A DNA stretch of 64,000 nt from Christiangramia bathymodioli (GTDB lineage Bacteria > Bacteroidota > Bacteroidia > Flavobacteriales > Flavobacteriaceae). The notes beneath the pieces were generated by a model. The model did not search any database and was not told where the DNA came from. It worked only from the letters and a program-made list of their open reading frames with translations. The DNA lies in the NCBI GenBank assembly GCA_009735695.1, contig SRSL01000003.1, positions 682,001 to 746,000 on the forward strand, read 5' to 3'. The translations under genes were made by a program, and so were the position numbers. Below are positions 29,938-39,013 of the stretch, one piece after another; within the stretch, counting starts at the first letter, position 1; each line of letters starts with the position of its first letter.

Positions 29938-30695
29938 TTAGTATTAAACATCCCAAAGAGCTTTTCAATCATAACTTGATTTTGAAATGAGTATTCCTTT
30001 TCAAGGATATTAAATAGGTTTGTCGCAAAAATCAACGTAAAAATGCGGCTTCCGAGGCCATTTGACGCAAATCAGCAGAACATCTTCAATAAAGACTCTT
30101 TATTTTTCAGGGCTTTACAAAGCATAACATCGCGCAGCGTGTTATCCTCTTGCTATTCCATTTTTAAAGCTGCCGCTTTTAAAATTGAAATACTTTAAAC
30201 CGAAAATCAAGTTTTGGATTCCGGATTCAAAGCCAATTTTACTTTTTATATCTGGCGCATCTTCCTTTTCTTTTTTTCCTTCAGAAAAATAAAAAGCCTG
30301 ATGCTGATCTGTTATTTTACTTCCCATAGAGCTGTATGCATTTCCTTTCTGAAATTGGTTCGGATAAAATTTCGCGATAAGAAAGACTTATAAATAGCGT
30401 AGCGGTTTATGCAGTCTGATTAGCGCTAAATTTTATAGGTTTTGGAAGAAAGGGAAATGCGGGAAGTAAATCAGAAAGATTTGTCGTTTTTCGTTATTCC
30501 AAATTTATAACGGTAGAGTTTAAATAACCTAAATTTAGCACCGTACGGTAAAAAATAGTAACTTCACGAACAAGTCACACCTAAATCGGGTATTCTGCCT
30601 CCCCTATTCCACTAAATAATTTTAGAAGAAATAGTTAGGCACCTTTTGAACGCAACCTTTTGTTTAATTTTTCATCTATTATATAAACAGAGAAC
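29938..30695. other. Gene-poor spacer with repeated elements
   Basis: No convincing gene. A 61-codon minus-strand frame (30142-30327) is probably not a protein, but it contains two sequences that recur in the conjugation module: an 18-nt match (30238-30255 to 50289-50306) and a 29-nt match (30126-30154 to 51436-51464). A further segment, 29996-30023, is similar to 35285-35311. Confidence 0.6.
30126..30154 (-). repeat. 29-bp dispersed repeat, copy A
   Basis: On the minus strand this reads AGCAAGAGG, A, TAACACGCTGCGCGATGTT. It matches 51436-51464 on the plus strand at 28 of 29 positions, with weaker similarity for about 15 nt upstream. The other copy is upstream of the mobilisation genes. Confidence 0.8.
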
Positions 30696-31472
30696 TTGAA
30701 AAGATTTATCATACTTCTTATTTCAATAATCAGCCTTGGTTGCAGTAGAGAGGATGACGATATCAGTAGCATAGAATCTGATATAAATTTTATGCCGGTA
30801 GAAGTTTACAACAATTCAAATACTTCAGAAATTCCAGATCTAAAACTCAAACTGATCACAGAAGAAATATATCCCTGCATTAATTACACTATAATTACCG
30901 ATAAGTCCATAGAAAAGAATGAGCTCAGGATAAGGATGAAGGAAATTTCCAATCCGGGAATTTGTTTAACAGCCATAGGCCCGGCAACTGCTTACATTGA
31001 TTTACCGGAAAATATTACTGAAATAATCTTTATCAATGGCCAGACAATTGACAAATATTCAATTGAAATCAACCAGGAAAAAATTTCCATAGATCGCATT
31101 GAAAGCAATTTCACCAATTTGCTTTTTGAAGAGACTTTTCGATATCCTGAATATTCATTTGCCTACGTAGGAGGTACAAATACAGATAATACCGAAATAT
31201 ATCAGGCTTTTTTAGAAGTACTACTTGAAAATCCAAATTTCACTGAATTCACCTTTGAGGGGGAGGGCCGGATACCTTATCCTACTGCCTCAGATGGTCA
31301 TTGGGTTGACCGGCCATCGAGGTATTTCAAATACACGGATTACGAAGAATTTGAAAATTTGGAATCAATTTTAAGGGATTTTTCGAATGAAAATATTGAG
31401 GAAGATTCTGGGGTTTCCCTTTCCATTTACGGTTGGGATAATATTAGTTACCATAGTTGGCTTAATAATTAG
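30696..31472 (+). CDS. Lipoprotein of unknown function
   Basis: 258 residues starting at TTG; the start is chosen because a lipoprotein signal follows at once (KRFIILLISIISLGCSRED, lipobox SLGC). The mature part is acidic (SREDDDISSIESD) with predicted beta strands and one YPCINYTIIT segment. I do not recognise a family. It begins a run of three small envelope genes in the same direction, with gaps of 125 and 94 bp. Confidence 0.75.
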   Translation: MKRFIILLISIISLGCSREDDDISSIESDINFMPVEVYNNSNTSEIPDLKLKLITEEIYPCINYTIITDKSIEKNELRIRMKEISNPGICLTAIGPATAYIDLPENITEIIFINGQTIDKYSIEINQEKISIDRIESNFTNLLFEETFRYPEYSFAYVGGTNTDNTEIYQAFLEVLLENPNFTEFTFEGEGRIPYPTASDGHWVDRPSRYFKYTDYEEFENLESILRDFSNENIEEDSGVSLSIYGWDNISYHSWLNN

Positions 31473-31597
31473 TCAAGAAATGCATATCTGTTTATATTTA
31501 AAATAGACGCCACCGTTAGGAAGGAAATTGGTATCTTCACCACAGCCTGGTTAAGCTTAAGAATTCCTGTTCCCGGTTTAAGAAGCAATTAAAATCA

Positions 31598-32284
31598 ATG
31601 AGAAAATTCATCCTAATAATTCTTGTTTCAACTTTTTGCATGTGCCTGAAATGTGAGGACTCCATGTTGCCAGAAGGAATTGAAACTAAAGTATATGGGC
31701 AGATTTACGATCAGATAAACGACAGACCTGTTATTAATCAAAAACTGATAATCCAGGAATTAAATCATGAACCAGGATTTCAAATAGGATCAAACATCGA
31801 TTATATAGCAGATATTGATAGCACATTTACCGATGAAAACGGTAAGTATGAACTGGTTTTTGAAACAACCGGTCAGGGAGACACCTACCAGATTTTCTCC
31901 CCCAGAACCAAGCAGGTTTGGACATACTACCAGGATGCCATAGAAATTGAAGACATTGGTGCTTCCAATGAGATTGACTTTAATTTTTTACACTTATATC
32001 CAGTTAATCTTCTAATCAATGTTAACGAAGATTTTAATTTTCTTCCAGTTAGAATAAGTCATAGATATACCTTAAACAGGAGTTTAGAGGATATTGAAAC
32101 CATTTCCAATGAAATCAACAGGCAAATTTATATTCCTTTAAATTTTGGCCAAACGGTTGATTTTTATAGAACCAAACCAGATGGTCAAAACCAAGTCTAT
32201 AGTTTTGAAATTCCACCTGTAACAACCGGTGAGCCGTTTAATTTAGAGATTGAACTGAAGAATTCCAATTTTGAAGATTATTAG
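31598..32284 (+). CDS. Exported protein with carboxypeptidase-regulatory-like fold
   Basis: 228 residues with a hydrophobic start and Cys residues at its end (STFCMCLKCED), probably a lipoprotein. A transthyretin-like segment is visible: KVYGQIYDQINDRPVINQKL and STFTDENGKYELVFETTG, the pattern of carboxypeptidase-regulatory-like domains. Function unknown. The decayed gene at 3609-4300 has the same short-lipoprotein plan. Confidence 0.7.
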   Translation: MRKFILIILVSTFCMCLKCEDSMLPEGIETKVYGQIYDQINDRPVINQKLIIQELNHEPGFQIGSNIDYIADIDSTFTDENGKYELVFETTGQGDTYQIFSPRTKQVWTYYQDAIEIEDIGASNEIDFNFLHLYPVNLLINVNEDFNFLPVRISHRYTLNRSLEDIETISNEINRQIYIPLNFGQTVDFYRTKPDGQNQVYSFEIPPVTTGEPFNLEIELKNSNFEDY

Positions 32285-32378
32285 AATTTGAACTTCACTT
32301 TACACTAACAGAATTACTTTTCTAAATAACTTTTCCCTCGCGAAATGGACCAAATAGGCGGCCTAAAACAAAATAATA

Positions 32379-32999
32379 ATGAAAAATATATTACTGACCT
32401 TACTTCTGATTTCACTGAGCTTAAACTTCTATTCCCAATCTGATAAAAATAATCTATTAAAGCAGGATATCGATCAGATTGTTGAAGAATTACGGTTCAT
32501 GTATCACTACGACCAGGCTACGAGAGAATATCTGTACTACCAGACATTTGATAAATCGATCACAGATAGCATAGAAAACTTAAGTGATGAAGTAAAAGAA
32601 AACAGGCTAAGATTCACCCCGGTTAAATCAGATTCTCTCAAAAAAAAGATCTGGAAAAATTATATCACCCCAATGGACAAGATCCACACGGAGAGAGTAA
32701 TTGAAATAACGAAAAAATATGGTTTTCCTTCCGCTAAAAGATTAAAAGAATATTCGGAAGAAAATATTGATTTTAATCCTTTGATCCTATTAATTCATTC
32801 CCCATTCGAATTTTCAGAAGATCTAAAGAAAATAGTAAAAATAGAACGGGAAAAGGGAAGGTTAGAAAAGTGTGATTATGGATATCTACTTTGGCATTTA
32901 AATGGTCGTTCAGATTTTCAGCCTATGTTGGACAATGGATATGCTATGACTAAAAAAGAAGATGGAACTATCGAACTAAAAGCAGTGGACTGCGATTAG
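32379..32999 (+). CDS. Exported protein, possibly DUF6624
   Basis: 206 residues with a signal peptide (MKNILLTLLLISLSLNFYSQ). The order of MDKIHTERVIEITKKYGFPS, LILLIHSPFEFSEDLKK, CDYGYLLWHLNGRSDFQPML resembles the DUF6624 family of Bacteroidota, but His is not followed by the usual pattern everywhere, so the family is tentative. Role unknown. Confidence 0.65.
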   Translation: MKNILLTLLLISLSLNFYSQSDKNNLLKQDIDQIVEELRFMYHYDQATREYLYYQTFDKSITDSIENLSDEVKENRLRFTPVKSDSLKKKIWKNYITPMDKIHTERVIEITKKYGFPSAKRLKEYSEENIDFNPLILLIHSPFEFSEDLKKIVKIEREKGRLEKCDYGYLLWHLNGRSDFQPMLDNGYAMTKKEDGTIELKAVDCD

Positions 33000-33078
33000 A
33001 AAATTTCAAAAAACTGCTACAAAATAAAAGCTAGCCCTTGTCGCTACCTGCATAACGCGTACAATAGACTGAGGTATA

Positions 33079-33105
33079 CCAGATAAAACAAGCCGTTTCA
33101 TCTGG
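33079..33105. terminator. Possible hairpin between convergent genes
   Basis: CCAGATAAAAC pairs with GTTTCATCTGG (10 of 11 pairs) around AAGCC. It lies between convergent genes but has no T tract on either side, so termination is only a guess. Confidence 0.35.
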
Positions 33106-33134
33106 CACCCATTAATACTTTTTACAGCTATTTT

Positions 33135-33533
33135 TTATTGCTTTGTGAGAGTCACAACTTCATCAAGGGTTTTGTACCAGCTAACTTGCTGATCATCAAT
33201 TTTTGAAAAGCTAAACATTACCGTGTTTCCTTCTGGATAATTTAGTTCTAAACGGAAATGTTCTTCATTATTAATTTCCAGAATACCGAAAGAAACACTG
33301 GAATCATGCATAGATCTCAGATGATCCTTTTGGCTTATTTCATCCGAACCTGAAAGTACGATAATATCATCCTCAGTGATTTCAAAACCTGTTCTTGAAT
33401 CCTCAGAAGTATCAGCTTCCCAGGTACCAAGTAGCCAAGCCGGCGGATTGATAGGATTTACATAGGTCTCATCATCTTTGCTACAGGAAATAGTTAAGAT
33501 ACATAAACATAGGAGGATCAGATTCTTTTTCAT
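33135..33533 (-). CDS. Small lipocalin-like lipoprotein
   Basis: 132 residues. Lipoprotein signal NLILLCLCILTISCSKDD (lipobox TISC). The mature part has the order of small Bacteroidota lipocalin-like lipoproteins: PPAWLLGTWEAD near the start, then GFEITEDDIIVLSG and a VSWYKTLDEVVTLTK ending. Outer-membrane lipoprotein of unknown function. Confidence 0.75.
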   Translation of the reverse strand: MKKNLILLCLCILTISCSKDDETYVNPINPPAWLLGTWEADTSEDSRTGFEITEDDIIVLSGSDEISQKDHLRSMHDSSVSFGILEINNEEHFRLELNYPEGNTVMFSFSKIDDQQVSWYKTLDEVVTLTKQ

Positions 33534-33982
33534 GATGGTAATAGGTTACAATTGAAATTCGCCTTCCTAAATCTAATTATGTGAAGCAGTAGGAATAACG
33601 GGGTTTTACACTAAAGCTCGTAAATCTAAAGCTTTTCTTAAACAGGAAAAAGAAGAAATCCTTTTAAAAATCAACTAACATTAATATTCTTAAAGCGGTT
33701 CGCGCTATCTTCCATTGAATAATGTAGTTGCCAAAAAAATATTATTATAATTTAAAACGATCTATTTTGTCCCCTCTTTTGGTTTATTTGTGCTGAACTT
33801 CTAACGTTCCAGAATGAAAATTTTTTATCTGCACCGACTCAAAGGCAAATTAAGATAATTCCTTTCCGCTGAAATATTTGATAAGATCCTGCTTCCGCCT
33901 TTTCCACAAACTCCCTGGGATTAATGTCAAAGCAAATTATGGTTGAAGTTTTCTTCCTAAATTTGGCGCTACTAAATACAGT
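33534..33982. other. Intergenic spacer
   Basis: 449 bp without a supported gene. A short minus-strand coding-like stretch (DINPREFVEKAEAGSYQIFQ, near 33850-33925) runs into a stop; it may be a relic, but nothing more can be said. Confidence 0.4.
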
Positions 33983-35098
33983 GTGAAAAGAACTTTAGTA
34001 AGATATAGAAATACTGCTTTTGGAAGGTTTGTTTTTCGCAATCAAAAGTACGCTCCCATTCTTTTTTTTATGGGTGGTTTCATATTTGACACCCTCACCT
34101 TAGGACGAATAGATCGTGTTTATGATACTGTGGTACTTTGCTCGCATATGACCTTATTATCCATAACACTTTATTTGTATAATACAGTGGATGATGACAA
34201 GTGGGAAGGTACTTTTATCGAAGGTTATTCCGAATATTTTCCGCTAGCCATACAGTTCTTCTTTGGCGCACTTTCAAGTGCTTTTGTCATCTATTTTTTC
34301 AGAAGTGTGTCCATGTCAAAAACCATGTTTTTTTTCATACTGCTGGTGCTGCTCTTATTTGCAAATGAGTTCCTGAAAAAGAAAATCTCCAACAAATACC
34401 TTCAGTTCAGTGTTTATTTTTTTATCAGTTTTACCTTTTTCGCCTTTATTATTCCCACGCTGATCAAGGAAATGGATACCTTTATTTTCGTCATTTCGGG
34501 GCTTATAAGTCTTGGGTGTACGCTAGCACTCATCACTTTTATTTACAGTTCAAGCCCAGTCACAAGAGCTGAGATAAGTCTGAAAAAACTCATCGGTCTT
34601 ATCCTTTCTATCTATATATCGATTAATGTTTTTTACTATTTCAATCTTATTCCTCCAGTGCCGCTAGCTATGGATACCGGGTTGGTGGCTCATGACGTGC
34701 GCAAAATAAATAACGAATACTTCGTTACCTACGAGAAGAACCCATGGTATATATTCTGGCGTAAACATGACACCAATTTTCATCACCAGGCAGGTGAAAG
34801 AGTTTATGTGTTCACTTCTGTTTTTGCACCTACCGATTTAAAAAAGTCCATTTTTCATAGGTGGAAATGGTACAATCCTGAAACCAGCAAATGGGAAGTT
34901 ACTGATGATATTGATTTTGAGGTTGCCGGTGGGCGTGATCGTGGTTTCCGTGGATATACCTATAAAAATAACCTTAAGGAAGGCCAATGGAAAGTTGAAG
35001 TAATTACCGAAGAGGAACTGATACTTGGTATTGTGGATTTTGAGATTAAAAACACTTCTGAACCTATTAAAGGAAGAATGGTAATGAAATCATTTTAA
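33983..35098 (+). CDS. DUF2914 membrane protein
   Basis: 371 residues from a GTG start. Seven or so membrane helices fill residues 25-230 (for example FFFILLVLLLFANEF, ISLGCTLALITFIY), then a C-terminal soluble beta domain: GERVYVFTSVFAP, SIFHRWKWYNPETSKWEV, GGRDRGFRGYTYKNNLKEGQ, matching DUF2914, which follows membrane spans in many Gram-negative proteins. Function unknown. Stands alone between spacers. Confidence 0.85.
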   Translation: MKRTLVRYRNTAFGRFVFRNQKYAPILFFMGGFIFDTLTLGRIDRVYDTVVLCSHMTLLSITLYLYNTVDDDKWEGTFIEGYSEYFPLAIQFFFGALSSAFVIYFFRSVSMSKTMFFFILLVLLLFANEFLKKKISNKYLQFSVYFFISFTFFAFIIPTLIKEMDTFIFVISGLISLGCTLALITFIYSSSPVTRAEISLKKLIGLILSIYISINVFYYFNLIPPVPLAMDTGLVAHDVRKINNEYFVTYEKNPWYIFWRKHDTNFHHQAGERVYVFTSVFAPTDLKKSIFHRWKWYNPETSKWEVTDDIDFEVAGGRDRGFRGYTYKNNLKEGQWKVEVITEEELILGIVDFEIKNTSEPIKGRMVMKSF

Positions 35099-35794
35099 CA
35101 ACTGTTACCTCATCTCTATTTTTTATTAACCATCGCAATTTCCTTCAATATGTGTTCGGCGGTATACTTCCTGTGGTACTTCCCCAATCTTTGCCAATAT
35201 TAAAGTCCCTGCTTCCCAGATCGCCCCCCGAAACCCTGGCGATACCACCGGCCCCAGCAATGAATATATTATACTGTCTATCCTCCTTTTAAGGATATAA
35301 AATAGGTTCGTTATCCCTATAAACTTACTATAACTCAAGGAAAAAAGTAAGATGATAAAAGGAAACCGAAATAAAGATAAAAACCGGATTGGCTATAAAA
35401 ATTTGGCTTTTATTGACTTTAATTATGGACTGAGGTATACATTTTTTTGATCCACTACTATCCCTAAATTGAATTAATTGGTGTACAAAAAGAATGTCAA
35501 AATCGATAGGCAGTCTACGTACACACTATCATTTCTGATAAGTTCTTATTTTTATGAAAGTCTATTCCCCTTCCAGAAATTGAAGTTGGAATACCATCAT
35601 CTTAAAAATTATTTCGAACCTTATATTAAGTAAGGTTCAATTTTATAGGTAAAAATATCCTAAGAATAAGATACAGCCGAATGAATACAATTCAGATTTT
35701 GAGGTAGCAGTCAATTTTTGTTCCATGAATAAACAAAATGGAATGATGTAATCTTAATTGAAATTCTCTATTAATAACAAACCGTAATTACGCT
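35099..35794. other. Gene-poor spacer
   Basis: 696 bp. A 70-codon minus-strand frame (35126-35338) has plausible composition (VSPGFRGAIWEAGTLILAKI) but no start context or family, so it may be a fragment. 35285-35311 resembles 29996-30023, and GACTGAGGTATAC at about 35428 is also at 33067. Confidence 0.45.
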
Positions 35795-36589
35795 ATGGCT
35801 AATAATTTCAGCTTAATTGATTTGAAATTTATTTTCGTCTCTCATATGAATACTATGACTGACATTGTTATTTTCTCTAAGGATAAAACGTTTTGTGACA
35901 ACTTTATTAAATTTTTAGATAATACCCTATTCTCCATAACGAAAACCGTTAGCAGTGAAGAAGAAATTATGGTTTTATTGTTTGATAAACTACCGGATTT
36001 AATTATAATAGATTTTGATAATGAATTAAAGCCGACTAATTTTAAGAATAGTCTCCATGAATATTTTCCAGATTTACCAAAATTCATTGGCGTATCAAAA
36101 AATAAGGTTAATGCCTATGAAGCTTTAAAATCAGGCTTTATTGACTTCTTTCTCAAACCACTCATACAACTTGAAGTAAGTAAATTCCAAGCCAGATTTT
36201 TCAAGAATAAATCTATAAATAAGAACAAGGTTGATAGCCTCTGCATTAAATCGAATTCAGATTATAGATTTCTTGATTTAAATGAAATTTTATTTTTACA
36301 GGCCGATAATAATTCGACTGATATATTCATGTCCAATGGCCAGAAGATTTGCGCATTTCAAACCTTAAAATATTTTGAAAAATGCTTACCATCATTCTTC
36401 CTAAGAATCCACAATAGTTATGTCATAAACACCAAAATAGTTAAACGAATTAATTTCGGAAAATCTAAAGTAACAATAGAACAACAAGGAATCTTCCATA
36501 GATTACCCTTCTCTAGGACTTATAGAAAGGATGTAGAGAGTTTGCGCGAAAACCTTTTAGAAAACCAACTCCTCACCGCATCTAATTGA
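35795..36589 (+). CDS. LytTR-type response regulator
   Basis: 264 residues. The N-terminal receiver-like domain has DLIIIDFD around the phosphoacceptor (about Asp73) and FLKP with Lys of the switch; the first acidic pair is weak, so it may be a degenerate receiver. The C-terminal LytTR DNA-binding domain is clear: FLDLNEILFLQADNNSTDIF, RIHNSYVINTKIVKRI, LPFSRTYRKDVE. The ATG at 35846 is an alternative start giving a more usual receiver length. Its kinase is not adjacent. LytTR regulators often control bacteriocin genes, which fits the cluster 4 kb away (inference). Confidence 0.88.
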   Translation: MANNFSLIDLKFIFVSHMNTMTDIVIFSKDKTFCDNFIKFLDNTLFSITKTVSSEEEIMVLLFDKLPDLIIIDFDNELKPTNFKNSLHEYFPDLPKFIGVSKNKVNAYEALKSGFIDFFLKPLIQLEVSKFQARFFKNKSINKNKVDSLCIKSNSDYRFLDLNEILFLQADNNSTDIFMSNGQKICAFQTLKYFEKCLPSFFLRIHNSYVINTKIVKRINFGKSKVTIEQQGIFHRLPFSRTYRKDVESLRENLLENQLLTASN

Positions 36590-36768
36590 AAACTGCCGGT
36601 TACACTCTAAAAGGTGTCACACACTCTTATTATAATGTCATCTACTGTTTAAATTTTTTTACACAGTCTTCTTGCATCATCATGTTTTACATTCGTAACA
36701 GTTAACAAGAGCCTATACCCGGGTATAATTTTAAATAATCAGCTTTTAAAGCATTAAAAACTTTATCC

Positions 36769-36960
36769 ATGAATAAGTATTTTAAACTTTTATTTTTGAT
36801 CATAATCCCAATGGCATTAATTTCTTGTGAAAAGGAAGAACTTCCTCAGGAAATAGATTCTAATTCAGAAACCGTGAAGGTAGATAGTTTAAGTAGTGAA
36901 AAGGCAGATGACGCCTCTGGAGGAGAAGAAGGAGATATTGATGATAAAAAAAATCCATGA
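36769..36960 (+). CDS. Tiny acidic lipoprotein
   Basis: 63 residues. Signal and lipobox LLFLIIIPMALISCEKEE. The mature part is about 43 residues, strongly acidic and disordered (DSNSETVKVDSLSSEKADD, GGEEGDIDDKK). It has a perfect 13-bp terminator after it, so it is its own unit between the LytTR regulator and the two-component system. It could be an immunity or signal lipoprotein for the peptide cluster, but that is speculation. Confidence 0.7.
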   Translation: MNKYFKLLFLIIIPMALISCEKEELPQEIDSNSETVKVDSLSSEKADDASGGEEGDIDDKKNP

Positions 36961-36969
36961 TTTTACTTA

Positions 36970-36999
36970 ATGAAAACGAGGCTATGGCCTCGTTTTCAT
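36970..36999 (+). terminator. Strong hairpin terminator
   Basis: Perfect 13-bp stem (36970-36982 with 36987-36999) and a 4-nt loop TATG, 10 bp after the tiny lipoprotein gene; only short T runs follow (TATATTT). Confidence 0.75.
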
Positions 37000-37024
37000 T
37001 ATATTTAAAGAAAGTTTTACAACG

Positions 37025-39013
37025 CTGAAATCTCAACTTTTCTCTTTACTTTTAATATTAATAGCCATATCAAGTTGTAATAATACTGGTGTGTCTAAAT
37101 TGAATGACCAGAAATTTATTAGCGGTCCTAATATTGATGAACTATCTCAATCAACCTTGAAACAAAGGGTAAGTGAAATATCTGATGATTCGCTAAAACT
37201 AAAGTCTATATTTAATATTACATATTTTTACTATAAAAATAATGATTCAATAAATTTTAGATTTTGGAATGATCTTGCAAAGACTACCTCAATTAAACTT
37301 AAAGATTCTACTAGGCTTGCAGAATCAAATTGGGATTTAGGAAACTTCTACTACAGGAACAATTTACTGGATAGTTCATTTATATATTATCGCCAAGCTT
37401 ACCTCGATTATAAAAATTTAGATAGTACATTTTTGGCTGGCCGAATGCTTTTAAATATGGCTACGATCCAGAGAAACGTAAAAGACTATACAGGTAGTGA
37501 AATTTCAACTTTTCAGGCCATAAAACTGCTAGATGAATTGAAGGATAACCCAAATTACAATTCTTCTATGTATATGGCCTATAATAATTTAGGAATCACC
37601 TACAATGGATTGGAAGAATTTGATGAAGCCTTAAAATACCATTTAAAGGCATTAGAATACGGTAAGCATAAAAATAGTTCTACTATTGAAGCTACTACAC
37701 TAAACAATATTGGAGTTGTTTTCCAAAACCGATCCGAATATTATGTATCATTAAAACATTTTAATCAAGCCATAAATAAAGACAGTATTTTTTATAAGAA
37801 CCCGAGATTATATGCTATGATTTTAGATAATCTTACATATTCTCGTTTTAAATTAGGAAATTATAAAAATGTTGAAAAAGATTTTCTTAGGGCAAAAGAA
37901 ATTAAAGACAGTATAGATAATTACAATGGTATAATTTATTCAAATTTGCACCTAGGTGAGTTTTATTTAAACGCAAATGATACCGTTAAATCTTTATTTT
38001 ATTTTAATCAAGCAAAATTACTCGCAAAAGAATATCTTGCTCTTGAGGATTTATTAAAGTCATTAAAATGGTTAATAAAAATTACCAATCAAAAAAAATA
38101 TTTAAATGAATACATAAGTCTTAATGATAGTTTACTATCTGAGGAGCGAGCTACAAGAAATAAATTTACTAGAATTCAGTATGAAACTGACCATTTCATT
38201 CGAGAGAACAAGTCACTAAATATTGAAAAAGAACGATTAGTTCTATTGTTTTCTTCTATAATTCTTTTAATGTCACTTATATATTTTGTGGTTAATCAAC
38301 GAATAATAAAAAAGAAATGGTCTCTTGAAAAAAGACAACAAGAAAGTAATCAAGAAATTTATAATTTATTGCTTTCTCAACATCAAAAAATTAACGAAGG
38401 TAAAAATCAGGAAAAAAGACGAATTTCCTCGGAATTACATGATGGAATTCTAGGTAAATTATTTGGTTTAAGATTGATTTTAATTTCTCTAAATGATTCT
38501 AATGATTCGGCAGATATTAAAGAACGGGAAAAATATTTGGATGAATTAAATAATATAGAATCGGAAATTCGATCCCTCTCTCATGACTTATACAACCAAA
38601 CCAATGCTAAACAAATTGATTTAATTAATATCATTGAAGATTTTGTTCAAAAAAATGAACAACTTCTAAAAAATGGAGTAGTTATTGAATTTGACGATAC
38701 TATTGATTGGGAAATTATTCCTAAAAATTATAAAATCAATATATTTAGAATCATACAGGAAGCATTTCAAAATTCAATAAAACACTCCAGTGCAAAAAAA
38801 ATATCAATTCGCTTTGTATGTTTTTCAAAATTTCTCCGATTTACAATCAAAGATGATGGGGTTGGTTTTAAAGAAAGTAAGGTCAAACAGGGAATTGGCT
38901 TGAAAAATATAAAATTAAGAGTTAGGAATATGAATGGTAAATTTCACCTCATCTCCAATGAAAATGGAACCCAAATTTTTATTGATATACCTATTACAAA
39001 ATTAGATGAATAA
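37025..39013 (+). CDS. TPR-containing lipoprotein histidine kinase
   Basis: About 662 residues if translated from CTG at 37025. A GTG at 37091 is an alternative, but the CTG start restores a complete lipoprotein signal (KSQLFSLLLILIAISSCNN) that the GTG start would cut off. Then TPR repeats (about 70-360, e.g. YMAYNNLGITYNGLEEFDEA), one membrane helix (LVLLFSSIILLMSLIYFVV), and a HisKA_3/HATPase module with ISSELHDGILGKLFGLRL and DDGVGFKESKVKQGIGLKNI. The TPR domain would face the periplasm. The start of the regulator gene overlaps the kinase end by 8 nt. Confidence 0.9.
   Translation: MKSQLFSLLLILIAISSCNNTGVSKLNDQKFISGPNIDELSQSTLKQRVSEISDDSLKLKSIFNITYFYYKNNDSINFRFWNDLAKTTSIKLKDSTRLAESNWDLGNFYYRNNLLDSSFIYYRQAYLDYKNLDSTFLAGRMLLNMATIQRNVKDYTGSEISTFQAIKLLDELKDNPNYNSSMYMAYNNLGITYNGLEEFDEALKYHLKALEYGKHKNSSTIEATTLNNIGVVFQNRSEYYVSLKHFNQAINKDSIFYKNPRLYAMILDNLTYSRFKLGNYKNVEKDFLRAKEIKDSIDNYNGIIYSNLHLGEFYLNANDTVKSLFYFNQAKLLAKEYLALEDLLKSLKWLIKITNQKKYLNEYISLNDSLLSEERATRNKFTRIQYETDHFIRENKSLNIEKERLVLLFSSIILLMSLIYFVVNQRIIKKKWSLEKRQQESNQEIYNLLLSQHQKINEGKNQEKRRISSELHDGILGKLFGLRLILISLNDSNDSADIKEREKYLDELNNIESEIRSLSHDLYNQTNAKQIDLINIIEDFVQKNEQLLKNGVVIEFDDTIDWEIIPKNYKINIFRIIQEAFQNSIKHSSAKKISIRFVCFSKFLRFTIKDDGVGFKESKVKQGIGLKNIKLRVRNMNGKFHLISNENGTQIFIDIPITKLDE

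Noticed and set aside
30142-30327. 61-codon minus-strand frame
   Set aside because: Ends in the dispersed 29-bp repeat and shares only short DNA with the ssb leader; more likely repeated DNA than a protein.
35126-35338. 70-codon minus-strand frame
   Set aside because: Composition is plausible, but no start context, family or neighbour supports it; kept only as a possible fragment in the spacer.
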